Shown here piece by piece: positions 1 through 8,919 of a stretch of DNA of 64,000 bases. Made by a program: the position numbers and the translations under genes. The stretch's first letter is position 1. Every line of letters starts with the position of its first letter. Location: the NCBI RefSeq assembly GCF_000332515.2, contig NZ_AOGZ02000016.1, forward strand, positions 195,628 through 259,627. Reading direction: 5' to 3'. Below the pieces are notes generated by a model. The model was not told the DNA's origin and did not search any database. It saw only the letters and a program-made list of their open reading frames with translations. This DNA comes from Leptospira wolbachii serovar Codice str. CDC (GTDB lineage: Bacteria; Spirochaetota; Leptospiria; Leptospirales; Leptospiraceae).

Positions 1-417
1 TAGAGATATATTCCAAAAATACATTCCAAAAATGGCAGCTGTTTTTCCAAACAACCCAAATAAAGCAATTAACAGCGGATAGCCGATCCTTGGTGCCCGA
101 TAAGACTCGTCGAATCCTTTTGGCCAATTGAGATTGAATTCAGAAAGGGGTCTCGAAAAGTAATAAAAAATTTGGCCGTCATAACCTGCACCCAAATCCC
201 CCGCCTCTCCCTTAAATAGAACTGCCTTTTCTGGTGTTTCCGCCTGATTTTGCATTGCGAATTCATAACCAAAATTTACCATAGAAGTGGGATTCCATTC
301 ATATTTTTTCCAGTACCCTAAAGTGGAAACACCCCAGATCAGAAAAAAAGATAAAACGGTAAGCCACTGTTTTGAATTAAAGAATAAAAAAATTGGTAAT
401 AAACGTTTTTGTACCAT
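1..417 (-). CDS. Polytopic cell-surface glycopolymer protein, partial
   Basis: This open frame runs off the left window edge, so only the first 139 residues are visible. It starts at ATG 417, 15 bp after the upstream SGNH gene, with a TGGAG ribosome binding site about 8 bases before the ATG. There is a hydrophobic segment near residues 18-32, then a periplasmic-looking stretch with GYDGQIFYY (about residues 72-80), then RIGYPLL and a second hydrophobic segment. The GYDGQ...YPLL pattern is typical of GT-C-like membrane proteins of the AZOBR_p60025 glycopolymer type; I recall this from family knowledge and have not searched it. It is the last visible gene of the glycan operon and could use the polyprenyl-linked sugar made by the neighbouring DPM-like enzyme. 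Confidence 0.7.
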   Translation of the reverse strand, partial: MVQKRLLPIFLFFNSKQWLTVLSFFLIWGVSTLGYWKKYEWNPTSMVNFGYEFAMQNQAETPEKAVLFKGEAGDLGAGYDGQIFYYFSRPLSEFNLNWPKGFDESYRAPRIGYPLLIALFGLFGKTAAIFGMYFWNISL

Positions 418-432
418 CAGTGTAACTCCAGA

Positions 433-2001
433 TTACGGATTTGATTTTGAAATTATCGTTTCTAAAGAAGCAGAGAAAATAGAGTTATAATAATGAGCAC
501 CTTCGTAAGTTAGATGATGCGGATCAAAAAAGTATCGTACATCGCTTACGGCTTCCGTATGATCAATAAAGGTTTGGCCTCGTGTCTCCAAGTGAGATTT
601 TAAGTGCGAAATCCAATCCTTTCTCCATTTTGATTTTTTATAAAAATCGAATTCAATAGGATTTTCAGGACTTAAAACTAATACAAAAGGGATTTGATGT
701 TGGTAAAAATAATCAGAGACAGTAAGGATACGGTTGAATTCTAACCAAGGTTCGAAAGTGATAGAATTCACATTTTTTTTAGCTTCCCGCACAAAATGCA
801 ATCTCCAAAGTTCATTTCTTGTTCCTGCATCTCGAATCATACGTTCAAAGTAGTCAGCTTGAAATTCTGGGACAGTCATCGTCACCAAACGAGTGTCATC
901 CCAATAACTACCGCGAGAGTACGATCTGTTTCCCAACGTTGAAGTTTTACAGAAAAAGTGAGACAACCGAACGCCAACAGGCTCATCCTTACCATAACGA
1001 ATCAGATTCACTTCTTTTGCCGAAGATAACTCGGACAATACTTGGATTTGGACCACCGACCAATCCATTGAATTTTGAACCAAAGAACTCCATTCCAAAT
1101 CATTCCAACCAGAATGTTCAAAGGTTCTTTCAATTTCTTGAATTGGTTTTTGATTGGGAAAAGAGTTTGTATCTGTAAAAAAACGAAACCTTATTTTTGT
1201 CTTTGGTTTCTGGAAAAAGATAGATTCTTTTGATTTTTTTTCAGAACAAACAATAGTTGCCGTTTCTTTTGTCCATCCCTTTGACCAAATTCCTTCTTTT
1301 GGTTTTTCTCCTTGGTAGAGATGATATTTTCTTCCACTTCGGAAGTGGTTGTCTATATAAACCTCGATAGGATCCAAAAAGAAAACTCTAAACCGGCTAA
1401 CATAAAATAAAGACTTTGTGGCCAATTTGGAAATTGTTTTTCTCGGTAATTCGGTCCAATGGTCTTCTAAATATGTCCTTGGATAAATCGTTTTTGCAGG
1501 ATACCGTTCGCCAAATTCTTTTACCCATTTATCTTCATTGAATTGAAATTTTCCGAAATTAGGTTCTTGGTATTCCCATTGCAAATCAGCAAAGTTATGT
1601 ATATAGACAACCAAGTTCGGATGGGAATCCAAAAGATTTTCTTTATAATAATAAAGGTCTGTGGGAGCCATGGCCACATGGGAAAAAAAAGAATACTTTG
1701 TTTTAGAATCTATTTTTTGATTGAGTTCGTCTGGTAGAACCGAATACAAGGCAACGGAACTTCCCGCAATTATGCTTCTATGTTTGTCTTTTGAAGATTG
1801 TAATTCCTTTGTTTTATGGATGAAATTGTACCAAGGAGAGGAATCCCATTCCGTTTCATTGGGAAACATAAAATAAAGTTCAAAAAATAGGAGTCTATCT
1901 AATAAAAAAATACCACCTAATAAACTACAGGTGACGATGAATACTTTCCATTTCAAGCTGAAACGGGATTTGTTTACGGGTATTGTGGGATCAGTTTCCA
2001 T
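433..2001 (-). CDS. Membrane-anchored SGNH/DUF1574-like protein
   Basis: The 522-residue protein has one N-terminal transmembrane segment (about residues 19-40) and a large extracytoplasmic domain. A GSS block at residues 80-82 and a C-terminal DPHHLTYEG block resemble blocks I and V of SGNH/GDSL-fold proteins of the AlgX/AlgJ/DUF1574 kind, which often transfer or remove acyl groups on surface glycans. The ATG at 2001 lies inside the end of the upstream GT2 gene (28 bp overlap), which indicates translational coupling. Because the neighbours are glycosyltransferases and a sugar epimerase, O-acylation of a surface glycan is a reasonable inference; the substrate is unknown. Confidence 0.7.
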   Translation of the reverse strand: METDPTIPVNKSRFSLKWKVFIVTCSLLGGIFLLDRLLFFELYFMFPNETEWDSSPWYNFIHKTKELQSSKDKHRSIIAGSSVALYSVLPDELNQKIDSKTKYSFFSHVAMAPTDLYYYKENLLDSHPNLVVYIHNFADLQWEYQEPNFGKFQFNEDKWVKEFGERYPAKTIYPRTYLEDHWTELPRKTISKLATKSLFYVSRFRVFFLDPIEVYIDNHFRSGRKYHLYQGEKPKEGIWSKGWTKETATIVCSEKKSKESIFFQKPKTKIRFRFFTDTNSFPNQKPIQEIERTFEHSGWNDLEWSSLVQNSMDWSVVQIQVLSELSSAKEVNLIRYGKDEPVGVRLSHFFCKTSTLGNRSYSRGSYWDDTRLVTMTVPEFQADYFERMIRDAGTRNELWRLHFVREAKKNVNSITFEPWLEFNRILTVSDYFYQHQIPFVLVLSPENPIEFDFYKKSKWRKDWISHLKSHLETRGQTFIDHTEAVSDVRYFFDPHHLTYEGAHYYNSIFSASLETIISKSNP

Positions 2002-2696
2002 TTTCGTAACAAAAGTTTTTTAGCAAATTGAATGGCCAGTTTCAACACTTTCCGATTGAAGCTACTATTAGAAAAAATATAACGAATGGGTAATTCTTTA
2101 ATGGTGCCATCGTTTCTTGCAACAATCGAAAGGGCTTCCATGTGGAAATCAAAGGCAACTGATTCCAAAGGATACGCTGCAATTTTTTGAAACATTGGTT
2201 TCGAATACCGTCGGTATCCACTGGTGCAGTCTCGTAAATTTGCCCCAAAAAGATTAAAAATCCCTTTTGATAAACAATAGTTCATGACTTTGGCTGCGAG
2301 CCAGGAAATAAACTTACGATAGATCGGAACATTCACAGTAGAGGTTCTGGAACCAATGACCAAATCACAATTGGGAAAAGTTTGAAACTCTTTTAGATAA
2401 CCTGCGTCATGCGACAAACCGGCATCCATTGTAATAACCCAGTCATATCCTTTGTCCGCAGCATACTTCATTCCATCTTGGATTCCCTTTGGGATATGAG
2501 TATTTTTCTCGTGCCGGATGACATGAAGTCGTTTCCCAAATTCTTTCTGTAGGTTGGCCAATATTGTCGGTGTGGCATCTTTACTGGCATCGTCCGTTAC
2601 AGAAACATCAGCATACACAATAGCACCACGAACCACTTCTTCAATGGTTGCGGCTTCATTGTACGCCGGAATGATAACCAGAGTTTTATTTGACAT
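1974..2696 (-). CDS. GT2 glycosyltransferase, polyprenol-phosphate type
   Basis: The protein is a 240-residue GT-A glycosyltransferase of family 2, similar to dolichol/polyprenol-phosphate mannose synthases. The start chosen is ATG 2696, giving MSNKTLVIIPAYNEA, one base after the stop of the epimerase gene; a frame-compatible ATG 14 codons earlier lies inside that gene and is less likely. The family N-terminal motif IIPAYNEA, a VTDDASKD segment and a MDAGLSHD block are visible. The usual second Asp of the MDADLSH motif is Gly here. There is no C-terminal membrane domain. It probably transfers a sugar to a polyprenyl phosphate on the cytoplasmic side for the polytopic protein at the window edge; donor and product are not readable. 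Confidence 0.85.
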   Translation of the reverse strand: MSNKTLVIIPAYNEAATIEEVVRGAIVYADVSVTDDASKDATPTILANLQKEFGKRLHVIRHEKNTHIPKGIQDGMKYAADKGYDWVITMDAGLSHDAGYLKEFQTFPNCDLVIGSRTSTVNVPIYRKFISWLAAKVMNYCLSKGIFNLFGANLRDCTSGYRRYSKPMFQKIAAYPLESVAFDFHMEALSIVARNDGTIKELPIRYIFSNSSFNRKVLKLAIQFAKKLLLRKWKLIPQYP

Positions 2697-2697
2697 T

Positions 2698-3738
2698 CTA
2701 ATTTCCGGCGATATTGAATACGTCTTTGTTCGCTTCAATCCACTTAAGAAGTCGAGTTACACCTTCTTTCGGTAGGATTTTTGGATTGAATCCGAATTTT
2801 TTTGCTTCTTTGATATCGCAGATAAAATAACGCATGTCACCCGGTCTTTCTACTTCAAAAAGAATTTCTTGTTTTTTGCCAAGAATTTCGCCAATCAGAT
2901 GAATACATTCTAAAAGAGAGATTTTATGAGGGCTTGCACCACCAATGTTGTAAACACCTGGAATCGGATTCTTAAAAAATTCTAAATAAGATTTGGCACC
3001 GTCTTCTGCATGTAAGATGTCTCTTGTTTGTTTTCCAGTTCCAAAAATACGCAGAGGTAGACCGAACACAGAACGAATCGCAAAGTTTGCTACCCAACCA
3101 TGGTCCTCACCACCAAACTGACGTTCACCGTAAATACCCGTAAAACGGAAACTTGCAGCTTTTACACCATACATATCCGTATAAGAGCGAACATAGTGTT
3201 CCGCACTCATTTTGGAGGCATGAAGAGGAGAAATTTGGCCCACCATAGTTGGTTGTTCTACAGAAATTTCAACAGGATTTCTTTCATAAGAAGTTTTACC
3301 TTCTGTTAAACTATCGTTAATGGAGTTCCCATAAACATGAATCGAAGAAGTATTCACAACAGGGATTTTGTGTTTACGAGCTGCTTCCATCACATTAAAA
3401 GTCCCGATTACATTCGTTGAAAAATCTAACTCAGGATCTTCCCAGGAAATAGTCATCGCAGGTTGTGCTGCCGTATGAATGATATAATCACAATCAGCCG
3501 AACGATCCATTAAATGTTCTAAGTTCCGAATGTCACCTTTCACCATAGTGACACCAATCGATTTCAGATAATTCCAGTTATAATCACGAGTTGCATCCGA
3601 ACCGTATCCAGTTCTTTTTAATTCATACTTGGTCATGTTGTCAAAACTAACAACATCCCAACCTTCTTTACGAAATAATTCACAAACATGGGATCCTAAA
3701 AATCCGCATCCGCCTGTTACCAATACTTTATTCGCCAT
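2698..3738 (-). CDS. NAD-dependent sugar epimerase/dehydratase (CDP-paratose epimerase-like)
   Basis: This is a 346-residue extended SDR. A TGGCGFLGS Rossmann motif (residues 8-16) binds NAD, and NTSSIHVYG (129-137) carries the active-site Ser. The segment GERQFGGEDHGWVANF followed by GTGKQTRDILHAED resembles CDP-paratose 2-epimerase (tyvelose epimerase). The YxxxK motif is altered: the sequence reads PLHASK with Lys176, and position 172, where the catalytic Tyr should be, is Leu. The start overlaps the upstream nucleotidyltransferase gene by 11 bp. It likely modifies a nucleotide sugar for the surface glycan; whether it is catalytically normal is open. Confidence 0.88.
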   Translation of the reverse strand: MANKVLVTGGCGFLGSHVCELFRKEGWDVVSFDNMTKYELKRTGYGSDATRDYNWNYLKSIGVTMVKGDIRNLEHLMDRSADCDYIIHTAAQPAMTISWEDPELDFSTNVIGTFNVMEAARKHKIPVVNTSSIHVYGNSINDSLTEGKTSYERNPVEISVEQPTMVGQISPLHASKMSAEHYVRSYTDMYGVKAASFRFTGIYGERQFGGEDHGWVANFAIRSVFGLPLRIFGTGKQTRDILHAEDGAKSYLEFFKNPIPGVYNIGGASPHKISLLECIHLIGEILGKKQEILFEVERPGDMRYFICDIKEAKKFGFNPKILPKEGVTRLLKWIEANKDVFNIAGN

Positions 3739-5203
3739 CGCGATCTTCTCCTAGGTAAAACTTTTTTGAAATAATCAATTTCATTATATGGAATGAATCT
3801 GAAATCATATCACGTAACCGATATTCCACTTGTCCGACTGGTTTAAAATAGGAAACGGGGATTTCTATACAACGCATATGAGACCTAACAATATCTATCA
3901 TAAGTTCTACAATAAACTTACGATCTTCCACAACCAACTGTGGTTTCACTCGTTCATAAGACTCTCGCCAAACAGAAAAAAACTGGCAGTCCACATCGGT
4001 AAACCTCGGTTCTTGTCCCCACCAAAACACCTCCACCAATTTACCCATCAGTAAATTTACTAAACGGTAAAGTGGTTTGAGGTTCGATCCTTGTTCGATC
4101 ATCTGCCTTGTGGTGCGAGTTCCAATCACCATGTCGGAATCTTTCATGTATTCTAATAATTTAGGGAAGTCTTTGGACCTAAAAGATCCGTCGGGAGAAA
4201 CCACAACAATGATATCACCTGTTGCGTATTCAATTCCCCTTCTCACTTGTTCTCCCAATCTTGTGGGATCCCCATCACCAGGAAAAGTGTAAGTTTTGAC
4301 CTTTTCTTTTTTACTGAGGGCCAAAGTTTCATCCGTCGATTCATTATCGATGACTATGATTTCGTTAAATTTATCTTTAAAGTCTACAATCACATCTGTG
4401 ATGGATCTTTCGTTATTGTTAGTTGGGATTACTAAACTTGTTTTAAACTTATGGAATAAATCATTTCTTACTTCATAAACTGCATGATAATAATCCTGCA
4501 TAGAGTTAATGTTGAAATATTCACAACTAAGCATAGTTGCATACACCCCTCCTTTGGACTCTTTTGCCATCTTATCAATAACATCCGTTATCTCAATTAC
4601 ACCTGATTTTGGAGAAACGGGTGTTTTTTTAAAAAACTCAAAATACTCAGGTGTAAAAAAATAACTCCCTAATCCTAAAAGTTCATTGGGAGGGTTCTCT
4701 GGTTTTTCAACTAAATTTAGTATTTTATCATTCTCTAATACAACGGAATAGTTTTTTCGAATTCTAGACAGTAAGGATGTTTTTACAATCCCAATGGAAG
4801 CTGCCATTTGTGGATGTTTTTTAAAAACCTTTAAAAAAATATCATGATCGGTTCGGTAATAGAATTCATCACCAAGGATGGTTAAAAAAGGTTCATGGAT
4901 GGTTTTTTCCAGGCTCGCCACATCGGAAGCCAACCCTTTCTCTGTCCAATCCACAGGTTCAATCACCACTTTAGGGATAACCAAACGAATATGATCAATC
5001 TCTGCGATGATTTGTTCTTTGAGATGACCTACCAAAACGTAGACCTTTTCAATCCCAAAGGTCTTTACCATAAGTTCCACATTTCGGTGGAGGATGGACT
5101 TACCTTCGATGACGAAGAGAGGTTTTGGAATGAAACTGGTTCGGGGATATGCTCGGGTTCCTTTTCCGGCAGCCGCAATGACCCCAATTCTGATCTTTTT
5201 CAA
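3728..5203 (-). CDS. Sugar-nucleotidyltransferase / GT2 fusion protein
   Basis: Two GT-A-type domains are fused. Residues 1 to about 235 are a sugar-1-phosphate nucleotidyltransferase with the signature AAAGKGTRAYPRT and a following FIPKPL. Residues about 245-480 are a family-2 glycosyltransferase with SLVIPTNNNE, an IDNESTD segment and VVSPDGSF. The open frame extends upstream to 5365, but no convincing start exists there and it runs through the previous gene, so I chose TTG 5203, which gives MKKIRIGVIAAAG at the expected place for this fold. The nearest AGGG is 14 bases upstream, so the start is uncertain. It is first in the glycan cluster, and its two activities would make and then use an activated sugar. 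Confidence 0.8.
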   Translation of the reverse strand: MKKIRIGVIAAAGKGTRAYPRTSFIPKPLFVIEGKSILHRNVELMVKTFGIEKVYVLVGHLKEQIIAEIDHIRLVIPKVVIEPVDWTEKGLASDVASLEKTIHEPFLTILGDEFYYRTDHDIFLKVFKKHPQMAASIGIVKTSLLSRIRKNYSVVLENDKILNLVEKPENPPNELLGLGSYFFTPEYFEFFKKTPVSPKSGVIEITDVIDKMAKESKGGVYATMLSCEYFNINSMQDYYHAVYEVRNDLFHKFKTSLVIPTNNNERSITDVIVDFKDKFNEIIVIDNESTDETLALSKKEKVKTYTFPGDGDPTRLGEQVRRGIEYATGDIIVVVSPDGSFRSKDFPKLLEYMKDSDMVIGTRTTRQMIEQGSNLKPLYRLVNLLMGKLVEVFWWGQEPRFTDVDCQFFSVWRESYERVKPQLVVEDRKFIVELMIDIVRSHMRCIEIPVSYFKPVGQVEYRLRDMISDSFHIMKLIISKKFYLGEDRDGE

Positions 5204-5237
5204 TGTAAAAGGAAAGTCCCTGAAACGAAGCCGTGGG

Positions 5238-5885
5238 TCAATTAGAAAAGGTTCGTTTCCACCGGTAGAATTGTAGGCCTTCCTGGGTTCGGTAGCCTTG
5301 GAATGGTTCCCACTTCTGCTTAGAAGGATTCCAGGCCCATTCAGGGTTCTTCCCACCCAGTCCATTCAAATGAAAGCCCCAAATGCCTTCTGTAGTCATC
5401 TGGGGTGCCTCAAACCGTACTGCGACTGGATTCCCTGCGACTGGATCTAAAACGTAAGGCAAAATAACTTCTTTCCTAGTTCCCAGTAAGGATTCCGAGA
5501 TTACAAACAAACCCGATTCCCGAGTTCCCAATCGAAACTGTAAATGATCACAATCAAACCTTCGTAGAAGTGCCATTTTTTTGCCCCAGGTATCTGTGGC
5601 ACGGATTTGACAAGCTTCTGGAGTGAGGAGGAGGTCTTGACCTTCTCTTGTGACTTTTCCGACAAACAATACCTCTTCCCAACCGCGGGAATTTTGGAAA
5701 CGGAGCTCTTGGGCGTTATAAAAAGACTTTCCCTTTTCCGTAAAAATCTCTATCCCTAATATTAGATACCCGTTCTCTGTTGGCAGTTGCTCTGAAAAAT
5801 AAAGACCCTCTAACGACTTTGCGTGGTTTGGATTCGTCCAAAAGATAATCAGGGCAACAAAGCCCACTATTAGGAATTTATGCAT
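5238..5885 (-). CDS. Exported protein of unknown function
   Basis: The 215-residue protein begins with a Sec-type signal peptide (MHKFLIVGFVALIIFW, then a likely cleavage after HAKS). The rest is soluble and rich in aromatic and charged residues, with no motif I recognise. It ends 34 bp before the glycan cluster and may share that transcript. Its ATG (5885-5883) lies in the palindrome ATGCAT, which also holds the start of the divergent metalloprotease gene. The upstream AAGGAT is about 12 bases away and inside the coding region of the other gene. Confidence 0.7.
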   Translation of the reverse strand: MHKFLIVGFVALIIFWTNPNHAKSLEGLYFSEQLPTENGYLILGIEIFTEKGKSFYNAQELRFQNSRGWEEVLFVGKVTREGQDLLLTPEACQIRATDTWGKKMALLRRFDCDHLQFRLGTRESGLFVISESLLGTRKEVILPYVLDPVAGNPVAVRFEAPQMTTEGIWGFHLNGLGGKNPEWAWNPSKQKWEPFQGYRTQEGLQFYRWKRTFSN

Positions 5886-7400
5886 TTAAAACGACTGATC
5901 CTTATTCCTATCATCTTCATAACATCATTCACGTCGTATTGCAATCCGCTAAATTCCCCAAAAGAAAAAAATGACGATCTTATCCTTCTCCTTGGATTGT
6001 ACTCATTACTCGGTGGCAGTTGTTTGAATGGACCCGATCTTTGGGCCAGGGATCTAGTATCACAAAGTAGTGTCTGTGTACCTGTGGATTTAGTCAGTTC
6101 TGGAACCAATGTTGAAGTGTATAAAGAAAGGTCCTTATCCGTTAACTACGATTTAGTAAAGTTTGCTCGCGATTTTGATACAACTACTTATCCCAAACTC
6201 ATTGCAACATTTGGTACACCGAGTGATGTTGACGGTGATGGAAAAGTAAAAATTCTCGTGATGGACATCCGGGATGGAGCCACAGCAAACAGTGCTTACG
6301 TGGCAGGATATTACGATCCTATCAATTTTTTCCCCGACAATTTTTTGTCTCGCGTGCGATCTAATTATGCAGAAGTTTTGTATATGGATGGAAAAGAACT
6401 GATAGCAGCGCTCACTCGCGATCCAAATGCCTTTGCTTCTACCGCAGCTCACGAATTCCAACACCTACTTCGATTCCCAAGAATGCGTGCTGCAAATCAT
6501 AACGATGAAATTTGGATCAATGAAGGCACAAGCGAAGTCGCCAGCGACATTGCAGGGTATGGACCGCAAAACAGCCGTATGGATTGTTATTCGGGTGTGA
6601 CCGATTCTCGTTGTTTGGATGGCATCAATGGAGTATCACTTCTAGACTGGGATAATAGCAGTTCCGATATATTAAAACAATATTCTTTTGCTTATGTATT
6701 TATGCGCTACTTGTATGATAGTTCAGGAACCACAGAAGCGGAAAAACAAAACTTTTTTAAAGCTACTGTGATTGGTTCAGGCGCGGGGACTCGGGCAAAT
6801 ACAACGGGAAATTTAATCAGTTTGTTTCGATCCTCCGCGAATTTTAATTCTACCCTACTCGGCTCTCAAAATTCGGAGGTATTCTTTCGAATGTATTCCC
6901 TACTTGTGGCACAAAGTTTTGGACTTACAAACAATCTTTCTTCTGTTGAATACGTAAGTGCCGATGGAGCCGCACCCGCTACAGTCGATTTATCTTCTGC
7001 TTCTGGAAATTACCTTTTGGCAAACAGCCCTTCCCTCTTAAGAATCATTGCAAATCCAGTATTACCGACAGTCAATCGCTTATCAATCAAACAAGGCTCT
7101 ACAAACTTTTACAATACAGCAACTCCAACCGTCCCGGGAAGTTCGAGAAAGAATTATGGACGAGTGGCAGCGGGGAGTACAAAGGGGGTCTTCTTTTGGG
7201 CAGATTCTCCTGCAGGACTCAATGTTAGTGTCAAGTATGTACAGACAAACGAAGATGCAACCACACCCACAATTCCCAAAAAACCTCGGTCCCTCAAATC
7301 AGTAATAGAAGAAACTCCTACTACTGGACCTGTACCCATTTGCGGAATTGAATTTACAAATGATTCGGCTCGTACTTTCGAAAGTATTCCAGTAGAATAG
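5880..7400 (+). CDS. M30 (hyicolysin)-like zinc metallopeptidase lipoprotein
   Basis: The 506-residue protein has a lipoprotein signal peptide, with the lipid-acceptor Cys at residue 21 (FTSYC). A secreted zinc peptidase domain follows: HEFQH at 191-195 is the HExxH zinc site and NEG at about 214-216 offers a downstream Glu, as in M30 hyicolysin-type peptidases. DVDGDGK (117-123) resembles an EF-hand-like calcium loop. The C-terminal part has no recognised domain. The ATG is at 5880 with AGGA four bases upstream, inside the opposing gene. The 3' end overlaps the convergent SGNH gene by 47 bp. It probably degrades proteins at or near the outer surface; the substrate is unknown. Confidence 0.85.
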   Translation: MHLKRLILIPIIFITSFTSYCNPLNSPKEKNDDLILLLGLYSLLGGSCLNGPDLWARDLVSQSSVCVPVDLVSSGTNVEVYKERSLSVNYDLVKFARDFDTTTYPKLIATFGTPSDVDGDGKVKILVMDIRDGATANSAYVAGYYDPINFFPDNFLSRVRSNYAEVLYMDGKELIAALTRDPNAFASTAAHEFQHLLRFPRMRAANHNDEIWINEGTSEVASDIAGYGPQNSRMDCYSGVTDSRCLDGINGVSLLDWDNSSSDILKQYSFAYVFMRYLYDSSGTTEAEKQNFFKATVIGSGAGTRANTTGNLISLFRSSANFNSTLLGSQNSEVFFRMYSLLVAQSFGLTNNLSSVEYVSADGAAPATVDLSSASGNYLLANSPSLLRIIANPVLPTVNRLSIKQGSTNFYNTATPTVPGSSRKNYGRVAAGSTKGVFFWADSPAGLNVSVKYVQTNEDATTPTIPKKPRSLKSVIEETPTTGPVPICGIEFTNDSARTFESIPVE

Positions 7401-8415
7401 ATCGCATCAAACTGCGATAACAATCCTTTGCTACGTGACCACCATCGGCAAACGCATTACAAGTGTAAGATGGATCATTTTTCAACTTTAAAAGTGGGAA
7501 ATTATATTTACCTGTAAGGTCATCAATTTCTTTCTCCCAAGTTTTCACTAAAGTTTCTTTTTCCATCAAGGTTTCAAAGTCTGGTGAAGAAAGAGGCCAT
7601 ACGATAATGGTTTTTATTTTCTCCGCCTGCAAACGGTTCAAAATTTTTTCATAAAAACCAAACTGCATCTGACTACGAACATAAGATGCAAATAACCAAT
7701 CCAAAGTTCTATGGCTTGTCATTTGTAAGGAGTTGGAATCCTTCTCCATATAATTATCTACGGGGGACAACCCATTCCCGTTGTGAGATAAGATATAATC
7801 ATAAGTATCCTTATGCATGACAAAGGCATTCTCTAAAAATGGATTTTTATAGTTCCTCCACATTTGATCGATATAAGGTTTATAAGTTCCTACGGCAAAA
7901 AGTTTACGGCCAAGAAAAAAGGAAACATGATCCTTTCCAAATAAAGTAAAATTCGAAATTACATAGGGCAGATCGAAACTATAAGTAAGGTTAGAACTTT
8001 TAAATACCGAATTTTGGTTAAATTGGTTTGGATCAGTTTCCATAATGACCAAATCTGGTTTGATCCCTGCATCCAACACCTTTGTCAGTTGGAAGTCGTA
8101 ATAGGCAGGAGTTGTTACTGCCGAAGAAAGATTATAAATCTCCCAATCTGGATAAAAAGAAACTAACTCATCATGATCAAAATAAAGAAGGCGCGAGGAT
8201 CCCAAAATTAACATGATTTTTTTTGTTTTTGGAGAATTGACCCCCGGTTTTTCAGAAACCAACTTTTTTAAAAAATCTGATTTGGCCTTATAGTTAACTG
8301 CCGTTAAATCAATCTTAGTAATCGTCTGAATATAGGGGATTCGAAATATAGAATCGACCAAAAACAAAAATAGTAAAAGGATAACCGGGTAAAAAAGAAA
8401 CCGTGCCTTGAGCAT
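7354..8415 (-). CDS. DUF1574-like SGNH membrane-anchored protein
   Basis: The start is set at ATG 8415 (MLKARFLFYPVILLLFLFLV), which puts the single transmembrane helix at the N terminus; the frame stays open another 46 codons upstream with no plausible signal. The 353-residue product has LGSSRLLYFDHDEL (SGNH block I style) and later VIMETDPNQF, the same layout as the protein at 433-2001, so the two look like distant paralogues. It probably acts on envelope glycans or lipids outside the inner membrane. Its last 47 bp overlap the end of the M30-like gene on the other strand. Confidence 0.75.
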   Translation of the reverse strand: MLKARFLFYPVILLLFLFLVDSIFRIPYIQTITKIDLTAVNYKAKSDFLKKLVSEKPGVNSPKTKKIMLILGSSRLLYFDHDELVSFYPDWEIYNLSSAVTTPAYYDFQLTKVLDAGIKPDLVIMETDPNQFNQNSVFKSSNLTYSFDLPYVISNFTLFGKDHVSFFLGRKLFAVGTYKPYIDQMWRNYKNPFLENAFVMHKDTYDYILSHNGNGLSPVDNYMEKDSNSLQMTSHRTLDWLFASYVRSQMQFGFYEKILNRLQAEKIKTIIVWPLSSPDFETLMEKETLVKTWEKEIDDLTGKYNFPLLKLKNDPSYTCNAFADGGHVAKDCYRSLMRSILLEYFRKYEPNHL

Positions 8416-8498
8416 ATCTGAAAGGAGAAAGGAAACTGATTTAATTGTAAAGCGAATTGAAGAGGCTCCCCCGAGCTTTCGGTCAAGGGAGAGGAAGT

Positions 8499-8861
8499 TT
8501 AAGCAACTTGCGTACGAGCAAGTTTGCGTTTCTTTTTGAGATTTACAAACCAATCATCTGAGTTACGGATGTGGCTTACTAATTTTTTTACATACTCTCG
8601 ATTTTCTGGATTCAGAATCTCGCGTGCTTCTTGAATGATTTCTTCCACAGTCTTCACATGGAAGGTAAAATAACTGGTGAAGAGTTCATAATACTCTCTG
8701 TCCGTATTCTCCCAATCCTTTGACTGAATGTCAGCGGAAAACTCAGATAACTGTGGTATGTCGATCTCAGGTGTCGCATCAAAATGATTGTTCATCATTG
8801 CGATACGGTCTGTTATATCAGTTAATTTCTGGAAATACGTTTCCAATTCGGGATATTCCAT
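8499..8861 (-). CDS. Small soluble protein of unknown function
   Basis: The product is 120 residues, acidic in its middle and basic at its C terminus (NLKKKRKLARTQ), predicted mostly helical, with no signal peptide and no membrane segment. I recognise no family. It sits 83 bp upstream of the DUF1574-like gene on the same strand. Normal start context (GGAGGGTTGGAAG before the ATG) and a full-length open frame support it as a real gene. Confidence 0.65.
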   Translation of the reverse strand: MEYPELETYFQKLTDITDRIAMMNNHFDATPEIDIPQLSEFSADIQSKDWENTDREYYELFTSYFTFHVKTVEEIIQEAREILNPENREYVKKLVSHIRNSDDWFVNLKKKRKLARTQVA

Positions 8862-8919
8862 CTTCCAACCCTCCTTAACAACCCTTACTTTTACCAGGAT
8901 TTTAGAAAGGCCCTAGAGA

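Noticed and set aside
5870..6109. 79-codon minus-strand frame inside the M30-like gene
   Set aside because: It would replace the neat start of the exported-protein gene and shows no coding content.
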